DNA of 64,000 nucleotides, from NCBI RefSeq assembly GCF_019802285.1, contig NZ_JAIEUJ010000002.1, positions 248,001-312,000 of the forward strand, given 5' to 3'. Of the stretch, positions 56,758 to 64,000 are shown piece after piece. The stretch is from Novilysobacter antarcticus (GTDB taxonomy: Bacteria > Pseudomonadota > Gammaproteobacteria > Xanthomonadales > Xanthomonadaceae). Made by a program: the position numbers and the translations under genes. The notes beneath the pieces are model-generated. The model did not search any database, was not told the origin of the DNA, and saw only the letters and a program-made list of their open reading frames with translations. How positions within the stretch are numbered: position 1 is the first letter of the stretch; every line of letters begins with the position of its first letter.

Positions 56758-57735
56758 TCAATGGCGGATGGGGCCGCCGGCAGACGGCTCGGGCAGCATC
56801 TGCGGGGTGGGTGAAGGGATGCGCTCGACGGCGCTGGGTACCGAGTCGCCGCGCAGGATGGCGGGTTCGAACGGGTAGAAGGAGATCGGAACCGAACCCT
56901 GATCACCACCGCTGAAGCCGACGGTCATGCCAGCGTTGGCCGGGTATCCCGGTACAGCCGCTCGCGGCCAGGGCCTGGATGCGATCGCATCGGCGGTGAA
57001 GGGATGTCCGCGGCCTGCGTCGCTGGATGCAGATGACGACGCGACCTGATCGCTTCCTCTGCGCTCTACCGCGGCCAACGCCGCCTCCGGCGCCGACTGC
57101 GCGCGGCCGCTCACCGCCGATCGCGCAACGGACGGCCGCTGCTGGCGCTCGCTACGCCTGCGCGCACCCTCCGCAGACGCGACGGCCGTGGCCGCCACGC
57201 CGGCAACCGCAGCGCCCGAATCGGTGGAGCCAGCGCCGGTGGGAACGCTTCCTTCAGCGGCAAACGCGCGTTCGGGTGCCGTTGGCGCGGTGGCGGATGC
57301 GGGTGTGGTTGCGACGATTTCCCGTCCCACCGGCGCGTCCAGCGCCGGGGCTTCGCCATCCAGCATTGGGCGGGCGACAAACAATGCGGCGATGGCGACC
57401 GACGCCGCCAGTGCGCCGCCCACCCAGCGCGGCTTGTAGCGGACCGGGCCCCGTTTGACCCGGAGCTCCGTCAATGCCGCGTGCTGCTGCTCCCGTTCAA
57501 CCGCCGCCATGACGCGATCGGCAAATCCCGACGGCGCCGGGGCAACGCCATTGCCGCGCAGCGCATCGCCGGCCAATTGCCAGCGGCCGCATGCCTCGCG
57601 CCAACCCGCGTCCTGGCCGAGCCGCTTCAACGCGAAGCGCGTCTCGTCGGGTCCGAGCTGGCCGTCAAAAAGGGCGCTCAGGTCCCCGGCCTCGGATCCG
57701 TCACTGTAGTTGTTTGACATCAGCGTGTTCGACAT
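56758..57735 (-). CDS. rseA: Anti-sigma-E factor RseA (MucA-like)
   Basis: A single-pass inner-membrane protein that sequesters RpoE. The N-terminal RseA domain includes LSALFDGQLGPDE (about 19-31) and GRWQLAGDALRG (about 50-61). The membrane helix is at about 104-121. The periplasmic part (about 200 residues) is long and rich in Ala, Ser and Pro, unlike the compact MucA, and contains no recognisable RseB-binding motif. The ATG at 57735 shares a base with the rpoE stop (TGATG), a coupled start, and GGAG lies 11 nt upstream of it. No rseB/mucB gene follows. 325 residues. Confidence 0.9.
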   Translation of the reverse strand: MSNTLMSNNYSDGSEAGDLSALFDGQLGPDETRFALKRLGQDAGWREACGRWQLAGDALRGNGVAPAPSGFADRVMAAVEREQQHAALTELRVKRGPVRYKPRWVGGALAASVAIAALFVARPMLDGEAPALDAPVGREIVATTPASATAPTAPERAFAAEGSVPTGAGSTDSGAAVAGVAATAVASAEGARRRSERQQRPSVARSAVSGRAQSAPEAALAAVERRGSDQVASSSASSDAGRGHPFTADAIASRPWPRAAVPGYPANAGMTVGFSGGDQGSVPISFYPFEPAILRGDSVPSAVERIPSPTPQMLPEPSAGGPIRH

Positions 57736-58340
57736 CAGTGTTTCCGCTCCTGGGAATCGGGTACGGCGTCAAGCAAGGGGCGCAGCTCCTGATCGATTGC
57801 ATCGCGTGCGCGGAAGATCCGCGAACGCACGGTGCCGATGGGGCACCCCATTTTTTCGGCAATCTCGTCATAGCTCAGCCCGTCGACCTCGCGCAGGGAA
57901 ATCGCTTCCTTCAGCTCGGCCGGCAAACCTTCGACCACTCGAAGCACCAGTTGTTCCACTTGCTGGCGCATCAGTTCACGTTCGGGAGTGTCGTTGTCGC
58001 GCAGGCGGATCGCGGAGTCGAACTGCTCGGCGTCGTCGACATCGATGTCAGCGCCCGGTGGGCGGCGCTTCTGTGCGACAAGGTGGTTCTTGGCGGTATT
58101 CACTGCAATCCGGTGCAACCATGTATAGAACTGCGCATCACCACGGAAGTTCGGCAACGCCCGGTACGCGCGCATAAACGCGTCCTGTGCCACGTCCTGG
58201 CATTCGCTCCAGTCGGCGATGTAGCGACCGATCAACGCAAGGATGCGGTGCTGGTACTTGCGTACCAACGCATCGAATGCGGTGCTGTCGCCCTGCTGCA
58301 CTCGCCTGACCAGCTCCTGGTCCAAATCATTCTCGGCCAT
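57735..58340 (-). CDS. rpoE: RNA polymerase ECF sigma factor RpoE
   Basis: The extracytoplasmic-stress sigma factor (AlgU-like). The 201-residue product starts at the ATG 58340 (MAENDLDQELVRRVQQGD). Region 2 has YIADWSECQDVAQDAFMRAYRAL and FYTWLHRIAVNTAKNHLV; region 4 has GLSYDEIAEKMGCPIGTVRSRIFRARD. It should direct transcription of envelope-stress genes including its own operon. A GGAACTT promoter precedes it. It is followed at once by its anti-sigma gene. Confidence 0.96.
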   Translation of the reverse strand: MAENDLDQELVRRVQQGDSTAFDALVRKYQHRILALIGRYIADWSECQDVAQDAFMRAYRALPNFRGDAQFYTWLHRIAVNTAKNHLVAQKRRPPGADIDVDDAEQFDSAIRLRDNDTPERELMRQQVEQLVLRVVEGLPAELKEAISLREVDGLSYDEIAEKMGCPIGTVRSRIFRARDAIDQELRPLLDAVPDSQERKH

Positions 58341-58384
58341 ACCGCGCGCCGGCACTCCTGGTCAGCTCGGCCTTGGCCGAACAA

Positions 58385-58413
58385 TGGGACAACCCTTTCG
58401 GGAAGAAAGTTCC
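58385..58413 (-). promoter_or_regulatory. Sigma-E-type promoter of rpoE (autoregulation)
   Basis: On the minus strand GGAACTT (58413-58407) is followed after 16 nt by GTCCCA (58390-58385). The -35 is an exact sigma-E match and the spacing is right; the -10 (GTC-type) is a partial one. It lies 45 nt upstream of the rpoE ATG. Confidence 0.7.
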
Positions 58414-58572
58414 TGTGACTACCGTTGGGGCGCCGATGCCCGCCTGCAACCGCACACCCTCGCCGTCTGTTGCCCGCGTGCCGGGACGCGGCCTTCGTAC
58501 CGCCCATTTGACGCCGGTGAAACAACCTCGGGATGATAGCTGCTTGTTCCATACTTCAATGGATGGTGCCTG

Positions 58573-60642
58573 ATGGCTCCCCCGACCACTCCCCTGCCCG
58601 GCTTCGACGGGTTACGCAGCCAGCACTGGCTTGCGCAGATGCGCGATGACGGCGTCCTCGTCCTGTCCATGGATCGCGCCGGGGAGAGCGTCAATACCCT
58701 GTCCCAGGATGTCCTGATCGAACTGGACGCCTTGGTGGAACGCATCCAGATCGATCCGCCCAAAGGCGTCGTGTTCCGCTCGGCCAAGGACAGCGGATTC
58801 ATCGCCGGCGCCGACATCAAGGAGTTCCAGAGTTTTGACCAGAAGGGCACGGTCGGCGGCGCCCTGCAGCGCGGACAGCAGGTATTCCAGCGCGTGGCCG
58901 AGCTGCCCTGCCCAACAGTTGCGGCCATCCACGGCTTCTGCATGGGCGGCGGCACCGAGCTCGCGCTGGCCTGCGACTATCGCGTCGCCAGCAACGATGC
59001 GTCGACCCGGATCGGCCTGCCGGAAGTCCAGCTGGGCATCTATCCGGGCTGGGGCGGCAGCGTGCGCCTGCCGCGCCTGATCGGTGCGCCGGCCGCGATG
59101 GACATGATGCTGACCGGTCGCGCGCTGCGTGCGTCGGCGGCGCGGGCCAGCGGGCTGGTCGACAAGACCGTCGACAAGGCCATGCTGGTGGATGCGGCGG
59201 CAGCGATGGCACTCAAAGGCCACCAGCGCGCGTTGCGCCAGCGCTTTCTCGGCTGGGCAACCAACACCTGGCCAGCGCGCCAGGTGATCGCGCCGATGAC
59301 GCTCAAGCAGGTCGCGCGCAAGGCGCCCAAGGACCATTACCCCGCGCCCTACGCGCTGGTGGCGACGTGGAAGGGCACCGGCGGCAGCCTGGACCGGCAA
59401 CTGGCCGCTGAGCGCAAGTCGGTGTCAAAGCTTGCCTCGACCCCGACGGCGCGCAACCTGATCCGGGTGTTCTTCCTCCAGGAGCGCCTGAAGAACACCG
59501 GCGGCAAGGACCACGGCATCAGCCACGTGCACGTGATCGGCGCAGGTGTGATGGGCGGCGACATTGCCGCGTGGTCGGCCTACAAGGGTTTCCAGGTCAC
59601 CTTGAACGATCGCGAGCAGCGCTACATCGACGCCGCGATGACCCGCGCAGGCGCCCTGTTCGCCAAGCGCGTGCGCGAGGACGCCAAACGGCCGGAGGTC
59701 GCGGCGCGACTGAAGGGCGATCTCGCCGGCGAAGGAGCCGCACAGGCCGACCTGGTCATCGAGGCGATCATCGAGGACGCCGACGCGAAACGCGCACTGT
59801 ATGCGGACATCGAGCCGCGGATGAAGGCCGACGCGCTGCTGACCAGCAACACCTCGTCCATCCCGCTGGACGAACTGCGCCACGGACTTGCGCACCAATC
59901 GCGCTTTGCCGGCCTGCACTATTTCAACCCGGTCGCCGCCATGCCGCTGGTGGAAATCGTCCAGCATGACGGAATCGACGAGACCACCCGCCAGCGACTG
60001 GCCGCGTTCTGCAAGGCAATCGGCAAGCTGCCGGTGCCGGTGGCCGGCACCCCGGGATTCCTGGTCAACCGGGTGTTGTTCCCCTACATGCTCGAAGCGG
60101 TGACCGCGTTCTCGGAAGGCATTCCGGGCGTGGCCATCGACAAGGCGGCGGTGCGCTTCGGCATGCCGATGGGCCCGATCGAACTGGTCGACACGGTCGG
60201 TCTGGATGTCGCCGCTGGCGTGGGTGCCGAGTTGTCACCGTTCCTGGGTCTTACCGTGCCGGCAGCGCTGGCCGAACAGGCCGAGCCGGGAAAGCGCGGC
60301 AAGAAGGACGGCCAGGGCCTGTACAAGTGGGAAGAAGGCAAGGCAGTCAAGCCCGATGCGCCCGAGAACTACAAGGCCCCCGAAGATCTGGCCGACCGCC
60401 TGATCCTGCCAATGCTCAACGAGGCAGTCGCCTGCCTGCACGACGGCGTGGTGGTGGATGCCGACCTGCTGGATGCGGGGGTGATCTTCGGCACCGGTTT
60501 CGCCCCTTTCCGCGGCGGTCCGATCCAGTACATCCGCGAAACCGGAGTGGAATCGGTGCTCGAGCGGCTGCGCCAACTGCAGTCACGCTACGGCGAGCGC
60601 TTCGCGCCGCGGCCGGGCTGGGACGCCGCCGCGCTTCGCTAG
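58573..60642 (+). CDS. fadB: Fatty acid oxidation multifunctional enzyme (FadB/FadJ-like)
   Basis: A 689-residue fusion of enoyl-CoA hydratase/isomerase (about 1-280) and 3-hydroxyacyl-CoA dehydrogenase (about 315-670). Hydratase: GADIKEF, MGGGTELALACDYR and GLPEVQLGIYPGWGG carry the catalytic Glu pair. Dehydrogenase: VIGAGVMGGDIA for NAD, then HYFNPVAAMPLVEI with the catalytic His, and GTPGFLVNRVLFPYMLEA. It acts in fatty acid beta-oxidation with a thiolase (FadA), which is not in this window. The ATG 58573 is divergent from rpoE across 232 nt. I cannot separate FadB from FadJ. Confidence 0.92.
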   Translation: MAPPTTPLPGFDGLRSQHWLAQMRDDGVLVLSMDRAGESVNTLSQDVLIELDALVERIQIDPPKGVVFRSAKDSGFIAGADIKEFQSFDQKGTVGGALQRGQQVFQRVAELPCPTVAAIHGFCMGGGTELALACDYRVASNDASTRIGLPEVQLGIYPGWGGSVRLPRLIGAPAAMDMMLTGRALRASAARASGLVDKTVDKAMLVDAAAAMALKGHQRALRQRFLGWATNTWPARQVIAPMTLKQVARKAPKDHYPAPYALVATWKGTGGSLDRQLAAERKSVSKLASTPTARNLIRVFFLQERLKNTGGKDHGISHVHVIGAGVMGGDIAAWSAYKGFQVTLNDREQRYIDAAMTRAGALFAKRVREDAKRPEVAARLKGDLAGEGAAQADLVIEAIIEDADAKRALYADIEPRMKADALLTSNTSSIPLDELRHGLAHQSRFAGLHYFNPVAAMPLVEIVQHDGIDETTRQRLAAFCKAIGKLPVPVAGTPGFLVNRVLFPYMLEAVTAFSEGIPGVAIDKAAVRFGMPMGPIELVDTVGLDVAAGVGAELSPFLGLTVPAALAEQAEPGKRGKKDGQGLYKWEEGKAVKPDAPENYKAPEDLADRLILPMLNEAVACLHDGVVVDADLLDAGVIFGTGFAPFRGGPIQYIRETGVESVLERLRQLQSRYGERFAPRPGWDAAALR

Positions 60643-60702
60643 GACTCACGGGACGCCATGCATCGGGGCCACGCGCAGTGCCCGCGGGCCGCATGCGGGA
60701 AG

Positions 60703-61059
60703 CTACATCGTGTGGGTGGCGCGCTCGGCGTCGAGCGTGCCGGCGAGCAGCGCCTCGATCTTGCCCTTGACGGTCTCGCCCTCGGCCCCTTCGCTGAACT
60801 GGATGCCGATCCCGGCCGGGCGGCTTCCCTGTGCGCCGGCCGGTGTCACCCAGATGACCTTACCCGCGACCGGCATTCGCTCGCCCGATTCGGGCAGGGT
60901 CAGCAGCAGGAACACCTCGTCGCCGAGGAAGTAGCGGTTGGGCGTGGCCACAAATATCCCGCCGTGGCGGATGTAGGGCATGTAGGCGTTGTAGAGCCCT
61001 GCCTTGTCTTTCAAGGCCAACGAAACAATGCCCTGGCGGGCTCCCGATGCTGCACTCAT
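60703..61059 (-). CDS. pilZ: PilZ domain protein, type IV pilus type
   Basis: A 118-residue single PilZ domain. It lacks the RxxxR and (D/N)xSxxG c-di-GMP-binding motifs; the corresponding strand reads IRHGGIFVATPN. This is the non-binding PilZ type (Pseudomonas PilZ, Xanthomonas XC1028) needed for type IV pilus assembly with PilB and FimX. Its place directly after holB (4-nt gap) is the classic holB-pilZ order. Convergent with the fad gene. Confidence 0.92.
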   Translation of the reverse strand: MSAASGARQGIVSLALKDKAGLYNAYMPYIRHGGIFVATPNRYFLGDEVFLLLTLPESGERMPVAGKVIWVTPAGAQGSRPAGIGIQFSEGAEGETVKGKIEALLAGTLDAERATHTM

Positions 61060-61063
61060 ACTG

Positions 61064-62104
61064 CTAACCCCTTGATTGTCCGGCGGTCCGGCGTGACTCG
61101 CCGGCGCGCCATGCCCGCAACAGCTCCACCAGCACCAGGTCCGAGCGGACCGTGGTGCGCATCAGTTCGCGTGCGCGATTGGCCCGATCAAACCAATCGG
61201 TGAGACTGCGCGTACGCGCCGGGTCGGTCAAGTCGCTGCCTGTTAGCGCCACCGCGAGATCCGCGGCGAACTGCAGGCGCAGATCGGCATTGGCGTCTGC
61301 GGCCCAGCGCTGTGCTGTCTCCACCACGCCAGCCTCGCCGGTGGCCACGCGATCAAGGTCCGTCGCGACCTGCCGGCGAAGCGCCAACGCACCGCTCTGC
61401 AGCCATTCGGCGGCCAGTCCCGGATGCCCGCGTGCCGCATCCAGGGCCTCCGCCGCCAGCGCGGCCGCGTGTCCCGAATCCCGCAGCCAGGCCAGTGCCT
61501 CCGCGCGCGGTGGCAGGCGGAATTCGATGCGCTGGCAGCGGCTCCGGATAGTGGCGGACAGGCGCGCCGGATGGGCGCTGACCAACCACAGGTAGCGACC
61601 CGGAACCGGCTCCTCCAGCGTCTTCAGCAGGGCGTTGGCGCTGGCGTAGTTGATCGCATCGGCCGGATCGATGATTGCAATCTTGGTCTGGCCGTACTGT
61701 GCGCTGAGCGTCATCTGCTCGGAAAGGCGGCGGATCTGCTCGATCACGATTTCCGTGCGCGGCTTCGGCGGGCGCGCCTTCTCGTTGATCGCAAAGCTGA
61801 CCTGCAGCAGATCCGGGTGCCCACTGCGCCCTTGCGGAAACGCAAGCGAGCCGTCCGGGCGTGTCTCGACCGGGTCAGCCTGGCTTCGGGAAGCGAACAT
61901 CCGGCAACTGCGGCAGACCCCGCACGGCTCACCTTCCGCCTTCCGCTCGGTGCACAGCAGACGGTTGGCCAAGCGCTCGGCCACGGCCAGCTTGCCCAGC
62001 CGCGCCGGACCGCAGAACAACAGCGCGTGCCCAAGCCGCCCGCTGTCCAGTGCCAGCGCGGTGCGGTCATGCACGCGCTGCTGCCAGGGCGCGAGGCCGT
62101 TCAC
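61064..62104 (-). CDS. holB: DNA polymerase III subunit delta-prime
   Basis: The delta-prime stator subunit of the clamp loader. The 346-residue product has a degenerate P-loop (GPARLGKLA), the zinc-type pair CGVCRSC, and the sensor-like NYASANALLKTLEEP and STIRSRCQRIEF blocks, typical of HolB. It starts with GTG at 62104 overlapping the tmk stop by 4 nt (GTGA), so it is coupled with tmk as in E. coli (tmk-holB). The residues at the P-loop suggest it does not hydrolyse ATP itself. Confidence 0.95.
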   Translation of the reverse strand: MNGLAPWQQRVHDRTALALDSGRLGHALLFCGPARLGKLAVAERLANRLLCTERKAEGEPCGVCRSCRMFASRSQADPVETRPDGSLAFPQGRSGHPDLLQVSFAINEKARPPKPRTEIVIEQIRRLSEQMTLSAQYGQTKIAIIDPADAINYASANALLKTLEEPVPGRYLWLVSAHPARLSATIRSRCQRIEFRLPPRAEALAWLRDSGHAAALAAEALDAARGHPGLAAEWLQSGALALRRQVATDLDRVATGEAGVVETAQRWAADANADLRLQFAADLAVALTGSDLTDPARTRSLTDWFDRANRARELMRTTVRSDLVLVELLRAWRAGESRRTAGQSRG

Positions 62105-62739
62105 CGGAGGGCCCCGCGATAGGCCTGCAGATGGGCCACCGCCTCGCCCGCCACGACCGTCGCCGGCCGGCTGGCGTCGATCACCCGGAACCGCGAGTGC
62201 TCGGCTTCGGCACGCGCCAGATAGGCACGGCGCACGGTATCGAAAAACCCGTGGTCCTCGGACTCGATCCGGTCCGCCGTGCCGCGTCCGCGCACACGCT
62301 GCAGGCCAGTCTCCACCGGCACATCCAGCAACAGGGTCAGGCCCGGCACGATGCCGACCACGCGGCGTTCCAGCTCGGCGATGAAGTCGCTGTCACCCCC
62401 GCGCGCTGCGCCCTGGTAGGCGTAGCTGGCGTCGGTAAAACGATCGCTGATCACCCAGCTGCCGGCGGCCAGCGCGGGCAGAATGGTCTCGCTCACGTGC
62501 TGGGCACGGCCGGCAAACATCAGCAGCAACTCGGTTTCAGGCGTGGGCGGCTCATGGCCGGGTGCCAACAGCAGGTCGCGGATCTGCTCGGCCAGCGGCG
62601 TGCCGCCCGGTTCACGGGTGCACACGACCGACTCCCCGGCCGCCTCCAGCGTCTCGCGCAATTGCGCCAATACGGTGGACTTGCCCGCGCCTTCGCCGCC
62701 TTCCAGAGTCACCAGGCGGGGCTGCACCTGCAGACTCAC
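62101..62739 (-). CDS. tmk: Thymidylate kinase
   Basis: Phosphorylates dTMP to dTDP. 212 residues. P-loop LEGGEGAGKST at 13-23, REPGGTPL and the DRFTDASYAYQGAARG segment are diagnostic, and the LID-type Arg motif (RGRGTADRIE) is at about 149-158. It starts with GTG at 62739 within the mltG stop (GTGA overlap), forming the usual pabC-mltG-tmk-holB-pilZ run. Confidence 0.97.
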   Translation of the reverse strand: MSLQVQPRLVTLEGGEGAGKSTVLAQLRETLEAAGESVVCTREPGGTPLAEQIRDLLLAPGHEPPTPETELLLMFAGRAQHVSETILPALAAGSWVISDRFTDASYAYQGAARGGDSDFIAELERRVVGIVPGLTLLLDVPVETGLQRVRGRGTADRIESEDHGFFDTVRRAYLARAEAEHSRFRVIDASRPATVVAGEAVAHLQAYRGALR

Positions 62740-63818
62740 CTGGACTCCCCGGCACGATCCATTTCGCTCACCCGCTGCCGGTAGTTCTGCAGGTACTTGC
62801 GCACATTGGCTTGATGCTCGGCTAGGGTCCGGGCGAACAGGTGGCGCCCGCTGCCATCACCGACGGCGACGAAATACAGCGCGTCGCCCGGAGCCGGATT
62901 AGCGACCGCCTGCAGCGCACCCACACCCGGCATCGCAATCGGCGTGGGTGGCAGGCCGTCGCGGGTGTAGGTGTTGTATGGGGTATCGGTAGTCAGATGC
63001 ACGCGGCGGATGTTGCCGTCGTAGTCCTCACCGATGCCGTAGATGACGGTGGGGTCGGTCTGCAGCCGCATGCCGATTTTCAACCGGCGCTCGAACAGCC
63101 CGGCGATCTGCGGACGCTCTTCGGCGACGGCGGATTCCTTCTCCACGATCGACGCCATCACCAGCATCTCGTAGGGCGTTTTCAGCGCTGTGCCCGGATC
63201 GCGCGCCTCCCAGGCCGCGGCCAGCGCGCGCTCCATGTCGGCGTAGGCGCGGCGCAGCACGTCCAGATCACTGTCGCCGCGGCCGTAGACGTACGTTTCC
63301 GGAAGGAAGCGCCCCTCCGGGTGTTCGCCGGCATGGCCCAGCGCCTCCATCAATTCTTCGGGGGACATCTCTGCGGTCTTCTGCAGCAGCGGCGTCGCAC
63401 GCGCCAGCGCCGCACGCATCTCGCGGATGTTCCAGCCTTCCACGAGAGTGAAGCGGTAGCGGATGGTGTCACCCTGACGCATCGCCACCAGCAGCTGGCG
63501 CGGAGTGGTCCCCGGCTCCATCGCGTATTCGCCCACATGCAGGCGCGACGCGGCATCCAGCTGGCGACCGAGCAGCTGCCACTCGTAGGTCTCGCCACCC
63601 GTCACGCCCGCGGCGCGCAGGCGCTCGATCACCCGCGGCAGCGAATCACCACGCTCCACCATGATGCTGCCCCCCGTCTCCAGTCCGCCCAGCGGGCCGT
63701 CCGCGAAAGCCTGGTACCGCTGCCACCCCAAGGCTCCCACGGCGAGGGCGGCCACCAGCGCAGCCAGCAACAGGAACAGCACCAGTACGCCGGAACGGCG
63801 CTTGCGGGGATGACTCAC
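62736..63818 (-). CDS. mltG: Endolytic murein transglycosylase MltG
   Basis: An inner-membrane transglycosylase that cuts growing glycan strands and may set their length. 360 residues: cytoplasmic basic tail, membrane helix (about 10-32), then the periplasmic YceG domain. A LysM-like subdomain leads (GDSLPRVIERLRAAGV), and the catalytic Glu lies in ASIVEKESAV. The family block TPYNTYTRDGLPPTPI is present. It starts with GTG at 63818 overlapping the pabC stop by GTGA. Confidence 0.95.
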   Translation of the reverse strand: MSHPRKRRSGVLVLFLLLAALVAALAVGALGWQRYQAFADGPLGGLETGGSIMVERGDSLPRVIERLRAAGVTGGETYEWQLLGRQLDAASRLHVGEYAMEPGTTPRQLLVAMRQGDTIRYRFTLVEGWNIREMRAALARATPLLQKTAEMSPEELMEALGHAGEHPEGRFLPETYVYGRGDSDLDVLRRAYADMERALAAAWEARDPGTALKTPYEMLVMASIVEKESAVAEERPQIAGLFERRLKIGMRLQTDPTVIYGIGEDYDGNIRRVHLTTDTPYNTYTRDGLPPTPIAMPGVGALQAVANPAPGDALYFVAVGDGSGRHLFARTLAEHQANVRKYLQNYRQRVSEMDRAGESR

Positions 63819-64000
63819 GACAACTCCATCGGACCGGGTCCGCTTGGCGGCAGGGGAAACGCGGGGTGCGCGGTGGACAGCCTGCGGCGCAGTGCCGACA
63901 CGGCCGGGTGCGGTGCCCAGACTCGATCGCCCAGGCGGCCGACCTGAAGGATACCGCGCACCGCATTGACAAGGACCAGCGCGTCGGCGGATTCGACGTC
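63815..64000 (-). CDS. pabC: Aminodeoxychorismate lyase, C-terminal part (window edge)
   Basis: The last 61 residues of a protein that continues beyond the right edge. The readable end has ADALVLVNAVRGILQVGRLG and finishes MELS; the VN(A/S)VRG(I/L)xPV-type block is the C-terminal signature of PabC, a class IV PLP enzyme that makes p-aminobenzoate for folate. The position directly before mltG is the standard pabC-mltG order. The PLP lysine lies outside the window, so the assignment rests on the ending and the context. Confidence 0.8.
   Translation of the reverse strand, partial: DVESADALVLVNAVRGILQVGRLGDRVWAPHPAVSALRRRLSTAHPAFPLPPSGPGPMELS

Noticed and set aside
60643-60702. CCGCATGCGG palindrome between the fad gene and pilZ
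   Set aside because: Ten-nt GC-rich palindromes are common here. It lacks T-runs or flanking repeats that would suggest a terminator or operator.

Overview
The window is a GC-rich (roughly two-thirds G+C by eye), gene-dense stretch of a gammaproteobacterial chromosome. Gene content and order fit the Xanthomonadaceae/Lysobacteraceae (Lysobacter, Luteimonas or Xanthomonas-like). The main pointers are rpoE-rseA-mucD running straight into lepA-lepB-DUF4845-rnc-era-recO, rng-yhdP-tldD, leuS-lptE-holA-nadD-rsfS-rlmH, and holB-pilZ. This genus-level placement is inference from gene order and remembered protein similarity; no search was run. I see no insertion sequence, prophage, integrase, CRISPR array, rRNA or tRNA, and no gap above 300 bases without a gene.

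Layout. 0-8 kb: accA, an old-yellow-enzyme reductase, tilS, xseB-ispA, and a translationally coupled CHASE2 sensor-like protein with a secreted SH3-M48 metalloprotease. 8-20 kb, mostly minus strand: DUF4870, pmbA (tldE), darP (plus strand), tldD, yhdP, rng, maf, rlmH, rsfS, nadD. 20-25 kb: holA, lptE, leuS. 25-41 kb is the accessory part: a secreted amidohydrolase, an XRE-regulator/membrane-protein pair with a symmetric upstream site, cnoX, an aldehyde dehydrogenase, a GAF-GAF-GGDEF-EAL protein, an IMPACT-family protein, an ABC exporter, a MATE pump, a DUF2946 protein with a copper-type TonB receptor, and an AidB-like acyl-CoA dehydrogenase. 41-50 kb: cspA, purine salvage (thioinosine phosphorylase, hpt), nagZ, a CYTH protein, rlmD, the ydbL/ydbH envelope pair and an orphan receiver-Hpt protein. 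50-64 kb: recO, era, rnc, DUF4845, lepB, lepA, mucD, rseA, rpoE, then a fused beta-oxidation enzyme, pilZ, holB, tmk, mltG and the 3' end of pabC.

How the genes work together. Several groups recur. Ribosome biogenesis and translation: rsfS, rlmH, rlmD, era, rnc, darP, lepA, tilS, leuS. Envelope biogenesis and stress: lptE, yhdP, ydbH/ydbL, lepB, mltG, nagZ, rpoE-rseA-mucD. Replication and nucleotides: holA, holB, tmk, hpt, recO. The sigma-E operon carries a recognisable sigma-E-type promoter upstream of rpoE, which suggests autoregulation.

Most of the window is core housekeeping sequence and I do not claim a wholly new system. The parts most worth a second look are the CHASE2/metalloprotease pair, the XRE/membrane-protein module with its dyad, the DUF2946/TonB copper pair, the co-location of both TldD and TldE around darP, and the symmetric element between tilS and xseB. 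Many starts here are GTG or TTG; where I moved a start the reason is given in the entry.
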